The notes under the pieces were generated by a model. The model searched no databases. It was not told the DNA's origin and saw only the letters and a program-made list of their open reading frames with translations. The position numbers and the translations under genes were made by a program. Positions 42,168 to 51,020 of a stretch of DNA of 64,000 nucleotides are shown piece after piece (the stretch's first letter is position 1; each line of letters begins with the position of its first letter). Location of the stretch: NCBI GenBank assembly GCA_964551335.1, contig CAZKCO010000002.1:345580-409579 (forward strand), written 5' to 3'. The stretch is from Tunicatimonas sp964551335. GTDB lineage: Bacteria; Bacteroidota; Bacteroidia; Cytophagales; Cyclobacteriaceae.

Positions 42168-45095
42168 TTACTTAAGTAGGGTAATAGTTCCTTGCTGTTG
42201 AAATGCTATGCCGCTGTCGAACTGTCCGCGCAGCACGTAGGTGTAAATTCCACTAGATTGATCGCTACCGTCCCAACCCTGGGTCATGGCTTCATCGGCG
42301 CTTTTGGTTTCGTACGCCAATCCACCCCAGCGGTCAATAATCTGAAAATGAAACCCTTCTGCCGCTACGCAGGTACCGTAGACTTTGACTACGCGGTCGT
42401 CGGGATGAGCCGCCTGAGGGCTTAGTACGTTGGGCACATTTACCAGCGATTCGGTCTCGGATACTGATATTACTTCCTGTGTTTCGTAGCGACAGTCACC
42501 TAGCCCAACGAGTAGTCGTAGTACGTGATCGCCCGGGGGCAATCCGCGAGAAACCTGCTCCTGTTCGCCAATCAATTCATCATTCAACCACCATTGGTAC
42601 TGTAGCCCTTCCCCTAAATCAAGAGCAGTAGCCGATAGTTGCCACACTCCACAGCTGAGAACTTCGGTGCTAAAGTCAAATTCTCCGGCATTTGAAAGAG
42701 ACAAATTCTCTACGGTAAAGTTTTCGCTAATAGTGTAAGAGCAATTTCCATTCATAACTTCTAGCACCACTTCCGACTCACCAACGGCTAATTTGTAAGC
42801 AAAGCTAGTGGCCCGATTTACTTCAGTACCGTTCACCGTCCAACGATAGGAGAATTCAGAGTTTACTGAGTCAGCTTGGAAACGAACCACTTGACCTTCG
42901 CACTGAGCGTCTTCATCCAGTTGGTAACTAAAGCTTGCTAACTCTTCGGGAACGTATTCTGGTATTTCTATGGTCTGATTGCTGATATACAAACAACCGC
43001 CGTCATCTACCGTTAGCTGGATGCTGTACTTACCACTCTCAAGCTGAGGAGTGAAAATAGCTTCTTCACTCTGTAGAACACCATCTACTTTCCACTGGTA
43101 GGTAAATGAAGCGTTAGTTGAATCAGAAGTAAAAATTAATGATTGCCCCTCACAAGTAACTCCGCCATCCTTACTCCACTGGAAACGCCCTAGGCTACTC
43201 GCCCCGGCTGACTCTACCGCAACAGTCTGCGACGTAGAATCAGAACAAAGCCCCTGCTTCGTAACCAGCGATACCGCAAGGTTGCTGCCAATGGTAGACG
43301 AAACCTCTAACGAGCTCTCCTCACCTGTTAACTGGCCACCAACGTACCATTGATACTGAAAATCATTAGAAATCGAATCGGCTTGCAGAAGCAAGGTAGC
43401 CTGATTGCAGGATTGAGATAACGTTTGATAGCTGAATGAGCTAAATACTTGTTCTAACGGAAGTCTCTCCGCTGTGCCTTCTGCCGTACCATTACCGCAG
43501 GCATTTCTCACCCAGGCCAACTGATAGGTACCTGCCGCCGATACCGGGATTTCGTAGGTTTCAAACGAAGTTTCTACGGTATCTACTGGATTTCCGTCTA
43601 GGGTGTAGGCAAATGTGAAGGGAGCACTTCCGCTCAGGTTTACAATCAACACACTCTCATCGGAAGTATCACAGATGACGGTTTCTTTCTGGGTAAGTTG
43701 GGCCACTGGCGGAGAAAGCACCCTAACGATACTATCCTCTTCAATTATGCCCAGGCAGTTGGCAGAGCCCTCAACACTCTTTAGAGTATATTTCCCAATC
43801 AGGTTAAGGGGTATGGTAAATAGGGCAGAATCAATATCGGTTTGCGTATATTCCACGCCTTCCACTTCCCAACTTAATTTCCAGGGGGCTTTTCCGGTTA
43901 GCTCTACTTTCAATGAAGCATCTTCTGATTCCACGCAGACCGTATCCAAGTCTAGAAACTTAGCAGAGGGTAAATCGACCAGCACTACAGAATCTATTTT
44001 CACTGAATCACCCATCGTTCGGACGGTTCCAGCACCGCAGTCGTCTTCTACCGAAAGCAGCTGATAGCTTCCCGACTCAAATAACTCCCACCAATAAGTA
44101 TCGTTGACTTTGGTTTTCTTAACTTCTAAATTGAGAGTCTCGGTGGTCTCACCCTGAGTGAATGCGTAGGTAATATTCCAGGGGGATTTTCCTTTTAGAA
44201 TTAAGGGTACTTGAATTCCTCCACCGCCACTGCATATCTCGTAATCAACCAGATCTTTTTCAACGTAGGATTCCCGAAAGTAAGCTTCGGCGCCCTGAGC
44301 TATTTTGATGGTATCGCTGTTGTCAACCACGGTAGTGTATTCGTTTTTGTCAGTTACCCAGGCTAACCACACTTCATCGGTCAGATCAAGAGGAATTGTT
44401 GCCGGAGAAGTAGCAATATCCATTGATTTAATATCAGGCCCATTGGTGTAGCCCACCTTCCAGGGTCCCTCTCCGGTCAGCACAATCTCCACATCGGCTC
44501 CTGAGCATTCTTTTTCTTCGGGATTATTAAATGCAACCGTAGGTGCTTCAGCCACTCCAGGATCAGGGCAAGTATGAAGTGCTGCAATACCGTCAAGGTC
44601 GTAACCGTCGGCAGTATTCCCTAACTCATCCGGATCGCTTACATCGGTTAATTTTACGTACTTTATTGACCCTACTCCTTCAGGAACGTCCAAAGCACCA
44701 CTTTGCAAAAGATTTTCGGTGACGGTAACGTAGTCGGTTCCATTGGCAGAAACTTCTACTTTAACCCTTTCTCGCCATCGGTTATCCTGACCGTCACGCT
44801 CTTGTACCCACAGGTCATCGCCAGCAGCTACCGGAACTGGATTGGTAAAGCCGAGAATAATTTCTCCTTCCATGCCCAGAGAAATTGCGTCTTCGTCTCC
44901 AACCCCCTTTCCAATTATCGCATCAAAATTATCCGGAAGATCTATGGGTGTACCATTCTTTTTAGTTCCAGGATTGAAAGAAACGACATAGGTAGCGTAA
45001 CATGAGTCGGGGGAAGTCTGAGCTTCAGCCTGGTTTAAACCGGCAATTAGCAAGGCCAGCAGAAGCATTAATATGGGAGTAAATTTGTCTTTCAT
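42168..45095 (-). CDS. Large secreted adhesin-like protein with type IX secretion CHU_C domain
   Basis: Surface protein of 975 residues. Signal peptide (about 1-25), then an N-terminal module with 'LPDNFDAIIGKGVGDEDAIS' and 'LGFTNPVP' (about 27-180). Four related repeats follow, each about 90 residues and marked by 'LTGEGPWKVGYT', 'LKGKSPWNITYAF', 'LTGKAPWKLSWEV' and 'LSGSAPFTFAYTL'. Then four PKD/Ig-like repeats of about 80 residues are marked by 'FQYQWYVGG', 'FTYQWKVDG', 'FSYRWTVNG' and 'LQYQWWLND'. The end is a CHU_C-type sorting domain ('FQIIDRWGGLAYET', 'WDGSDQSSGIYTYVLRG'), which sends it through type IX secretion. It precedes the PorP/SprF gene. Confidence 0.9.
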   Translation of the reverse strand: MKDKFTPILMLLLALLIAGLNQAEAQTSPDSCYATYVVSFNPGTKKNGTPIDLPDNFDAIIGKGVGDEDAISLGMEGEIILGFTNPVPVAAGDDLWVQERDGQDNRWRERVKVEVSANGTDYVTVTENLLQSGALDVPEGVGSIKYVKLTDVSDPDELGNTADGYDLDGIAALHTCPDPGVAEAPTVAFNNPEEKECSGADVEIVLTGEGPWKVGYTNGPDIKSMDIATSPATIPLDLTDEVWLAWVTDKNEYTTVVDNSDTIKIAQGAEAYFRESYVEKDLVDYEICSGGGGIQVPLILKGKSPWNITYAFTQGETTETLNLEVKKTKVNDTYWWELFESGSYQLLSVEDDCGAGTVRTMGDSVKIDSVVLVDLPSAKFLDLDTVCVESEDASLKVELTGKAPWKLSWEVEGVEYTQTDIDSALFTIPLNLIGKYTLKSVEGSANCLGIIEEDSIVRVLSPPVAQLTQKETVICDTSDESVLIVNLSGSAPFTFAYTLDGNPVDTVETSFETYEIPVSAAGTYQLAWVRNACGNGTAEGTAERLPLEQVFSSFSYQTLSQSCNQATLLLQADSISNDFQYQWYVGGQLTGEESSLEVSSTIGSNLAVSLVTKQGLCSDSTSQTVAVESAGASSLGRFQWSKDGGVTCEGQSLIFTSDSTNASFTYQWKVDGVLQSEEAIFTPQLESGKYSIQLTVDDGGCLYISNQTIEIPEYVPEELASFSYQLDEDAQCEGQVVRFQADSVNSEFSYRWTVNGTEVNRATSFAYKLAVGESEVVLEVMNGNCSYTISENFTVENLSLSNAGEFDFSTEVLSCGVWQLSATALDLGEGLQYQWWLNDELIGEQEQVSRGLPPGDHVLRLLVGLGDCRYETQEVISVSETESLVNVPNVLSPQAAHPDDRVVKVYGTCVAAEGFHFQIIDRWGGLAYETKSADEAMTQGWDGSDQSSGIYTYVLRGQFDSGIAFQQQGTITLLK

Positions 45096-45424
45096 TAGAA
45101 TAATAACATAAAAAATTATACTAATATTACTCAGGTATTCTATACTTCAAATTTAATCAAAAAATATTAATATATAACTATTTATAGAAAAAATATTGAT
45201 AAAATACAATACTGTGATCAGATAGATTATCCATTCACTCTGATTAAGTTTCTGATTATCAGATAATTACAAAAAGTATGTAATGAGGAATGATTGATGG
45301 AAAGATTTAAAGGTTACAACCTGGCAGCCAAGTGTACTTTCCTGCTTTTCGTTAAGGAAATATGTTTTTTAGGACCAGAACCTTACGTAGTAAAGCGGAT
45401 AAACGGCCTAAATGAGGATCGTAA
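45096..45424. other. AT-rich promoter region of the adhesin/PorP operon
   Basis: On the minus strand, TAAATTTG at 45155-45148 matches TAnnTTTG, about 53 bp before the adhesin start codon. A near-palindrome CTGATTATCAG lies at 45251-45261 and could be an operator. The region holds no gene. Confidence 0.4.
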
Positions 45425-48058
45425 TTAAGAATTCAGTTGGTGAATGAGTTCGCTAACTAGACCAGTCCAGCCGGTTTGATGGGACGCTCCCAAACCCTTA
45501 CCCGAGTCGCCATGAAAATACTCGTAGAATAAGAGATTATCTTTAAAGTGCGTGTTCTGGAATTTGGGATTTGACCCAGTGAAAGCTCGCTTACCATCAG
45601 TTTGCTGGGTAAAAATAGATACCAATCGTTCGGCCAGTTTGGCGGCAACTTTATCTAAAGTAGAAAATTGGCCGGAGCCTGTAGGAAACTCTATCCGCAG
45701 AGTATTTCCGTAGTAATGGTGGAATTTCTGCAACGACTCAATGATCAAAAAATTAATAGGAAACCAGATAGGACCCCGCCAATTGGAGTTGCCCCCAAAC
45801 ATATCCGAATCGGATTCACCGGGCAGATAAGATACCGAATAGGTATGGCCCCCTGCCTTATATTCATAAGGATGCTCGGCGTGGTATTTTGATAGAGCTC
45901 GAATACCAAAAGATGAAAGAAACTCTTTTTCAGATAGCATCCGACGTAAAATACACTTCAAGCGGTGTACCCGTACCAAAGAAAGCATTCGGGTTTCACC
46001 CCGCCCCGGTTCGTACCAACGGGATATGAGCGAACCCTGCTCAGGACGGTTCTTTAGTACCCACTGCAACCTTCGGGTGAAATCGGGCAGTTTTTCTAGT
46101 ACCTCAGGAGCGAGCACTTCAACGGCAAACAGCGGAATGATACCTACAATAGATCGTACTTTTAACAAGTGGCCGGGCTGGCCGGGTGGATGTACTACGT
46201 CGTAGTAGAATTGATCAATGTCGTCCCATAAATCCACGTTCTCCTTGCCGATGTTGAACATAGCCGAAGCAATGGCCAGAAAGTGCTCAAAGAACTTAGA
46301 TGCCATTTCCTGGTAGTAGGGACGGGTTTGGGCAATCTCCAGCGCAATCCGTAGCATGTTTAAGCAATACATGGCCATCCAGGCGGTAGCATCGGCCTGC
46401 TCCAGATACCCACCTTTCGGAATATTATGACTGCGGTCAAACACGCCGATGTTATCCAACCCCAGAAATCCCCCCTCAAACAGGTTATTGCCTACCGAGT
46501 CTTTCTGGTTCACCCACCAGGTGAAGTTCATTAGCAGCTTATGAAATACCTTAGCCAAAAATTCAATATCACCTCCTCCGTTGGCTTGCTTATCAATGGA
46601 GTAGACCTGCCAGGCCCCCCAGGCGTGCACGGGTGGGTTTACATCACTGAAGTTCCACTCGTAGGCCGGAATCTGCCCGTTCGGATGCATATAGTACTCC
46701 CGTAGCATCAGCAGCAATTGCCGCTTGGCAAAGGCGGGATCTAAGCGAGCCAATGGTACACAGTGAAAGGCCAGATCCCAGGCCGCGTACCAGGGGTACT
46801 CCCATTTATCGGGCATGGAGATGATGTTCCGGTTTACCAGGTGCCGCCAGGTGTGGTTGCGTCCCTGTTTTCGGTGCGATGGTAGTTCGGTCAAACCAGG
46901 GTCACCCTTGAGCCACTTATCCACATCGTAGTAGTAGAACTGTTTCGTCCACAACATGCCGGCGTAGGCCTGCCGCTGAATTAACCGCTGATCTTCATTC
47001 TTTACACCCCGTTGCAGATGCTTATAAAACAGGTCAGCCTCCGCCCTACGGTCTTCCAGTATTTTATCAAACTCATCCGATGGGGCAGCTTGAGGTGAAA
47101 AACGAATTTTTACAGACCACGATTCGCCCGCGGGTACTGTCTGCTGGTAGTGTAGAGCCACTTTGGTGCCCGTTCGTTCGGGATTGACTACAGTTTGCTC
47201 ACCATCCACTACGTACCGGTGAATAGCATCTTTAGGGAAAGGGTGCGTATCGGCACCCGGTTGAAAGCGCTGCCAGTTGGTTTCGTTCTCGCAAAACAGC
47301 AGTTCCGGCGCTTCTTGAAAGCTAATAAAGTGATTGGGTAATCCGCGATAGTCTACCAGCACATTGCGATCGTTGGTAGCCCGTAACTGGGGCTTATAAT
47401 TGTCGTAGCCCCATCGCCAGGTATTGCGAAACCAGCAGGTAGGCAATACATGCACCGGAGCCGCACTCTGTCCTCGGTTGTGCACTGTAACCTGCATCAG
47501 GATATCATCTTCATCGGCCTTGGCGTACTCTATCACTATATCGAAGTATTCGTCGTTGTCAAAAACTCCGGTATCCAGCAATTCGTACTCCGGCTCCTGT
47601 TTGTTACGCGTTCGGTTCTCCCGTACTAAATCACGGTAGGGAAAGGCGTTATGCGGATACTTGTACAGCATTTTCATGTACGAGTGGGTGGGCGTTGCAT
47701 CCAGGTAATAGTAGAGTTCTTTTACGTCTTCTCCGTGATTACCTTCCGGATTGCTGAGTCCGAACAGCCGTTCTTTCAGGATGGGATCCTGCTCGTTCCA
47801 CAGGGCCAGGGCCAGGCAGATGATTTGTTTGTTATCTGAAAACCCGGCGATGCCGTCTTCGCCCCAGCGGTAAGCGTAGCTGCGCGACATGTCGTGAGTG
47901 ATGTGTCCCCAGGCGTTACCGTGCTCGCTATAATCCTCCCGAACTGTACCCCACTGTCGCTCCGACAGGTAAGGGCCAAATTTCTTCCACCCTTCGTTTC
48001 GCTCGGTAAGTTGCTGCACCCGGACCAGTTCGGGGTTTTCTGGTTGACTGTTCGGCAT
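45425..48058 (-). CDS. GH63-like glucosidase (MGH1 type)
   Basis: Large cytoplasmic hydrolase of 877 residues, without signal peptide, of the mannosyl-oligosaccharide glucosidase-like family. Early blocks are 'YLSERQWGTVREDYSEHGNAW', 'YRWGEDGIAGFSDNKQIICLA' and 'GNHGEDVKELYYYLDATPTHSY'. The (alpha/alpha)6 barrel has 'WYAAWDLAFHCVPLARLDP', 'QIPAYEWNFSDVNPPVHAWG', 'GFLGLDNIGVFDRS', and the terminal 'FKDNLLFYEYFHGDSGKGLGASHQTGWTGLV'. In bacteria these act on alpha-glucosides such as glucosylglycerate or mannosylglycerate; which one is not shown here. It follows hsp20 on the same strand behind a hairpin. Confidence 0.88.
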   Translation of the reverse strand: MPNSQPENPELVRVQQLTERNEGWKKFGPYLSERQWGTVREDYSEHGNAWGHITHDMSRSYAYRWGEDGIAGFSDNKQIICLALALWNEQDPILKERLFGLSNPEGNHGEDVKELYYYLDATPTHSYMKMLYKYPHNAFPYRDLVRENRTRNKQEPEYELLDTGVFDNDEYFDIVIEYAKADEDDILMQVTVHNRGQSAAPVHVLPTCWFRNTWRWGYDNYKPQLRATNDRNVLVDYRGLPNHFISFQEAPELLFCENETNWQRFQPGADTHPFPKDAIHRYVVDGEQTVVNPERTGTKVALHYQQTVPAGESWSVKIRFSPQAAPSDEFDKILEDRRAEADLFYKHLQRGVKNEDQRLIQRQAYAGMLWTKQFYYYDVDKWLKGDPGLTELPSHRKQGRNHTWRHLVNRNIISMPDKWEYPWYAAWDLAFHCVPLARLDPAFAKRQLLLMLREYYMHPNGQIPAYEWNFSDVNPPVHAWGAWQVYSIDKQANGGGDIEFLAKVFHKLLMNFTWWVNQKDSVGNNLFEGGFLGLDNIGVFDRSHNIPKGGYLEQADATAWMAMYCLNMLRIALEIAQTRPYYQEMASKFFEHFLAIASAMFNIGKENVDLWDDIDQFYYDVVHPPGQPGHLLKVRSIVGIIPLFAVEVLAPEVLEKLPDFTRRLQWVLKNRPEQGSLISRWYEPGRGETRMLSLVRVHRLKCILRRMLSEKEFLSSFGIRALSKYHAEHPYEYKAGGHTYSVSYLPGESDSDMFGGNSNWRGPIWFPINFLIIESLQKFHHYYGNTLRIEFPTGSGQFSTLDKVAAKLAERLVSIFTQQTDGKRAFTGSNPKFQNTHFKDNLLFYEYFHGDSGKGLGASHQTGWTGLVSELIHQLNS

Positions 48059-48089
48059 AAAAAGCTAGGCTTAAACCGCTGCTAAATAA

Positions 48090-48120
48090 GAAAGCATACG
48101 GGAGAATCCCATATGCTTTC
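48090..48120 (-). terminator. Hairpin between hsp20 and the GH63 gene
   Basis: A 14-bp stem with one mismatch (48090-48103 with 48107-48120) and a GAA loop. On the minus strand it is followed by CTTATTTAG, only weakly T-rich. It may be an imperfect terminator or mRNA stabiliser after hsp20. Confidence 0.6.
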
Positions 48121-48144
48121 CGAAAATTTTGCAAAAAAAGCTGT

Positions 48145-48579
48145 TTACGAAATATCAATGGTGCGGGGTGGTCTCTTTTTCATCTCTTCCCGCTTGGGAA
48201 TGGTAATGTGTAAGATGCCCTCATTGTACTTAGCCTTAATCTTTTCACCATCGGCGGCATCGGGCAGGGTAAAGGATCGCCGGAATGATTGAAAGCTAAA
48301 CTCCCGCCGGGTATAATTTCCCTTTTCGTCTTTCTCATCGTTACGATGCTCTTTTTCGGAAGAAATAGAAAGCACATTGTGATCCAAACGCAGGTCAAAG
48401 TCTCCCTTCTTCATGCCGGGAGCGGCTACTTCTATCGCGTACTCCTCGTCTGACTCACGAATGTTTACCGCAGGCATACTGCCGCGTTCCATCACGGAAT
48501 CCATGTCCAAGTCTCTACCGAAAAAGTTGTCTAACAAACTTGGAAAATTCGGAAAATCGGATCTTCTAATAAGTGACAT
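48145..48579 (-). CDS. Hsp20/alpha-crystallin small heat shock protein
   Basis: Chaperone of 144 residues that holds unfolded proteins. After a short N-terminus ('FPSLLDNFFGRDLDMDS') the alpha-crystallin domain spans about 45-130 with 'PAVNIRESDEEYAIEVAAPGMKKGDFDLRLD', 'RREFSFQSFRRSFTLPDAADGEKIKAKYNEGILHITIPK', where the 'GILHITIPK' loop is a hallmark. The C-terminal tail is short. Transcribed upstream of the GH63 gene; a temperature-responsive control site (for example CIRCE or ROSE) was not recognised in the 48580-48660 leader. Confidence 0.93.
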   Translation of the reverse strand: MSLIRRSDFPNFPSLLDNFFGRDLDMDSVMERGSMPAVNIRESDEEYAIEVAAPGMKKGDFDLRLDHNVLSISSEKEHRNDEKDEKGNYTRREFSFQSFRRSFTLPDAADGEKIKAKYNEGILHITIPKREEMKKRPPRTIDIS

Positions 48580-48829
48580 AGTAGTAAAGAATTTAGGTTG
48601 AACATTGTACTTATTTAACGAAATTTCGGGTCACAGTGTTAGCACAAACTAGCCTAAAAAAAGCCCGGTTACTTAGATTAATATCGCTATAGGTATGTAA
48701 GCAACTAGCTACTCTATCATTGGAAGTATTCAGTAACGTAGCCTACTAGGGTAACAGATAATTTTCACTGGGCACTTTAGGTTTTGTAAGTTTACGCTAA
48801 TTTGCTGTGAACAAATCATCCTCTGTGCT

Positions 48830-49855
48830 ATGCGCTATCTGCTACTATTTCTTTTATTTTCTTTATGCCAACCTATCGCCTTCGCACAACAACTTTCAGT
48901 ACAAGGCAATCAATTCCTGTTAAACGGTGATCAGTTCGATATGTGGGGCATCAGAGTAGCTAGTGCCAGCCAAACCGATAGTCTGACGGAACGGCTGATT
49001 ACCAATCTGGATGAGTACAAGAAATACGGAGTAAACACCATCAGTGTCTATTTGCAAGGTTCCAGCGGAGGATTTAGCGACCCCTTTCGCAATCAGGGAA
49101 GAATACTTGATGAGGGGCACGCCCGGCGATTGAAACAAATTATCGAAGCTTGCCAACAGCGAGATATGGTTGTTATTGTGGGTATCTTCTACCAGCGAGT
49201 GATAGATAACCGGAACGGCACCCGAAGATTAAATTCCCGGGAAGCAATTTTTCGGGCAGTCGAGACCACCGTCAAAGTTCTCAAGCCCTATCAGAATGTT
49301 ATCATTAACATTGCCAACGAACAAAACTCAACTATTTACCGCAAATTTGCGCCTTTTCGGTTCAATGAACCCCAGAATATCATTGATCTCTGCCAGCACA
49401 TAAAACAACTTGATCCTCAGCGGCTTGTGGGAGGAGGAGGGTACCACGACAGCTCCAACGTAGTCCTTGGAAGATCGGAATGGGTGGATGTACTATTGTT
49501 CGATACGTTTTCCGGTGATATTGAGGCCGGACAACACAGCGGCTGGCATTACGATTATTTCCGGGAAAATGGCGTACCAGATAAGCCAATGGTCAATGTA
49601 GAAATGTTCGGGGGCTGGACCCGGCAGTTTATCCCTCCGGGCGTGTATACTCCTGAGGGCAAAACAATTCATTTGAGGGAAATTGAAGAAGCCAGAAAAC
49701 GACCTGGCCTGTACGTACACCTTCATTCCAACCCCTGGTGCCAGGGGCCAGCCGATGGCTATCCGGTACGCTATAACCTGGGAGGAGACGGAAGCACCGA
49801 AGATCCGGGCATCCGCTGGTGGTTTGAAGCAGTAAGCTCTTCTAGTCAGGAATAA
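48830..49855 (+). CDS. Cellulase-like glycoside hydrolase (TIM barrel), secreted
   Basis: Exported enzyme of 341 residues. The signal peptide ends 'PIAFAQ'. The start of the mature protein, 'LSVQGNQFLLNGDQFDMWGIRV', is the usual N-terminal strand of clan GH-A hydrolases. The likely acid/base glutamate is in 'IINIANEQNSTIY', and the likely nucleophile is in 'MVNVEMFGGW'. It lacks carbohydrate-binding modules and a secretion sorting domain. The family is GH5-like or one of the unclassified cellulase-like groups. It has its own upstream region of 250 bp with no recognisable -33/-7 pair. Confidence 0.75.
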   Translation: MRYLLLFLLFSLCQPIAFAQQLSVQGNQFLLNGDQFDMWGIRVASASQTDSLTERLITNLDEYKKYGVNTISVYLQGSSGGFSDPFRNQGRILDEGHARRLKQIIEACQQRDMVVIVGIFYQRVIDNRNGTRRLNSREAIFRAVETTVKVLKPYQNVIINIANEQNSTIYRKFAPFRFNEPQNIIDLCQHIKQLDPQRLVGGGGYHDSSNVVLGRSEWVDVLLFDTFSGDIEAGQHSGWHYDYFRENGVPDKPMVNVEMFGGWTRQFIPPGVYTPEGKTIHLREIEEARKRPGLYVHLHSNPWCQGPADGYPVRYNLGGDGSTEDPGIRWWFEAVSSSSQE

Positions 49856-49918
49856 CCTACCTGATAAAGCAAAGTTAAAACCACTCCTTTATGATAAAGT
49901 AAACCAAAGGCTGGGTAA

Positions 49919-49950
49919 TTGATACGATATGGTAAAAATACGTAAGTTTG
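49919..49950 (+). promoter_or_regulatory. Bacteroidetes-type promoter of the TPR lipoprotein gene
   Basis: TTG at 49919-49921 and TAAGTTTG at 49943-49950 lie 21 bp apart, matching TTG-N19-21-TAnnTTTG. The ATG is at 49988. Confidence 0.7.
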
Positions 49951-49987
49951 TAGCATCAATTTAGCTACTAAAACTTGACCAGATAAA

Positions 49988-50995
49988 ATGCCTTACCTAT
50001 TCCTGAGAAAAGCGGTTGTCTACTTTGTGTTATTCGTAATCATTAGCTGCACCAGCGAAACCTCCAATGAAACCGCAGTAGAAACTACTGACAGCACCAC
50101 TGCGGAAACTAAATCTTACGAAGCTATTTCTCTACTGGGTGATACGCTATACGCGATGGACCTGTCGCCCGAGCGACAAGCTCAGTACGACTCAGCCCTG
50201 CAAGCAGCCCGCCAAGCGTACGAGCAGCAGCCCGACAGTGTGGAACAAATCGTTTGGGTGGGTCGGCGGCTAGGCTACCTGTCGCGCTACCAGGATGCTA
50301 TCGACACTTTCACCGAGGGCATTCAAAAGTTTCCTAACTCACCCGAACTGTACCGACACCGGGGGCACCGCTACATCACTACCCGGCAGTTTGACAAAGC
50401 CATTGCCGATTTGCAGAAAAGCGCTGAATTACTGGAGAACCAGCCCATTATTATTGAACCCGACGGCATTCCGATTCCGCTACCACCCGAGCAGGAACCT
50501 ACTTCGCTGCAGTTTAATGTTTATTATCACTTGGGGCTGGCTTACTACCTGAAGGGCGACTACGGTAAGGCAGCCGAAGCCTATCAGCAATGCCTGGAGT
50601 ACTGCGACGATCCCGACGAAGTGGTAGCTACGGTCGACTGGCTGTATATGACCTACCGGCGGCTGGGCGAAGACGAAGTAGCGGAACGTTTGCTAGCCGA
50701 GGTGGAGCAGGAAATGAACATTGTGGCCAACGAAGGCTACTTTGAGCGGCTGCTGATGTACAAGGGAATGCTGGAGCCCGATTCTTTGCTGCAAATACCC
50801 GAAACTGCTTCCCCGGATGACCGAGCCTTGCAGTTAGCCACTAAAGGCTACGGAGTAGCCAACTACTATCTTAATGAAGGAGACAGCACATTGGGTACTG
50901 AAATGATGGAAGATATCGTAGACGGACGATACTGGGCTGCCTTTGGCTATATTGCCGCTGAGGCCGACTTAGCACGATTGAAAGAAGTGGAATAA
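49988..50995 (+). CDS. TPR-repeat lipoprotein
   Basis: Protein of 335 residues with a lipoprotein signal ending in 'ISC' (about Cys21), then a Thr/Glu-rich linker. At least three TPR-like helical pairs follow: 'QYDSALQAARQAYEQQPDSVEQIVWVGRRL', 'YQDAIDTFTEGIQKFPNSPELYRHRG', 'YHLGLAYYLKGDYGKAAEAYQQCLEYC'. This implies a scaffold for protein contacts in the envelope. The function is not known. A good promoter lies directly upstream, and the next gene is convergent. Confidence 0.78.
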   Translation: MPYLFLRKAVVYFVLFVIISCTSETSNETAVETTDSTTAETKSYEAISLLGDTLYAMDLSPERQAQYDSALQAARQAYEQQPDSVEQIVWVGRRLGYLSRYQDAIDTFTEGIQKFPNSPELYRHRGHRYITTRQFDKAIADLQKSAELLENQPIIIEPDGIPIPLPPEQEPTSLQFNVYYHLGLAYYLKGDYGKAAEAYQQCLEYCDDPDEVVATVDWLYMTYRRLGEDEVAERLLAEVEQEMNIVANEGYFERLLMYKGMLEPDSLLQIPETASPDDRALQLATKGYGVANYYLNEGDSTLGTEMMEDIVDGRYWAAFGYIAAEADLARLKEVE

Positions 50996-51020
50996 GATAT
51001 TATTTTATCTACGTGCCTCT

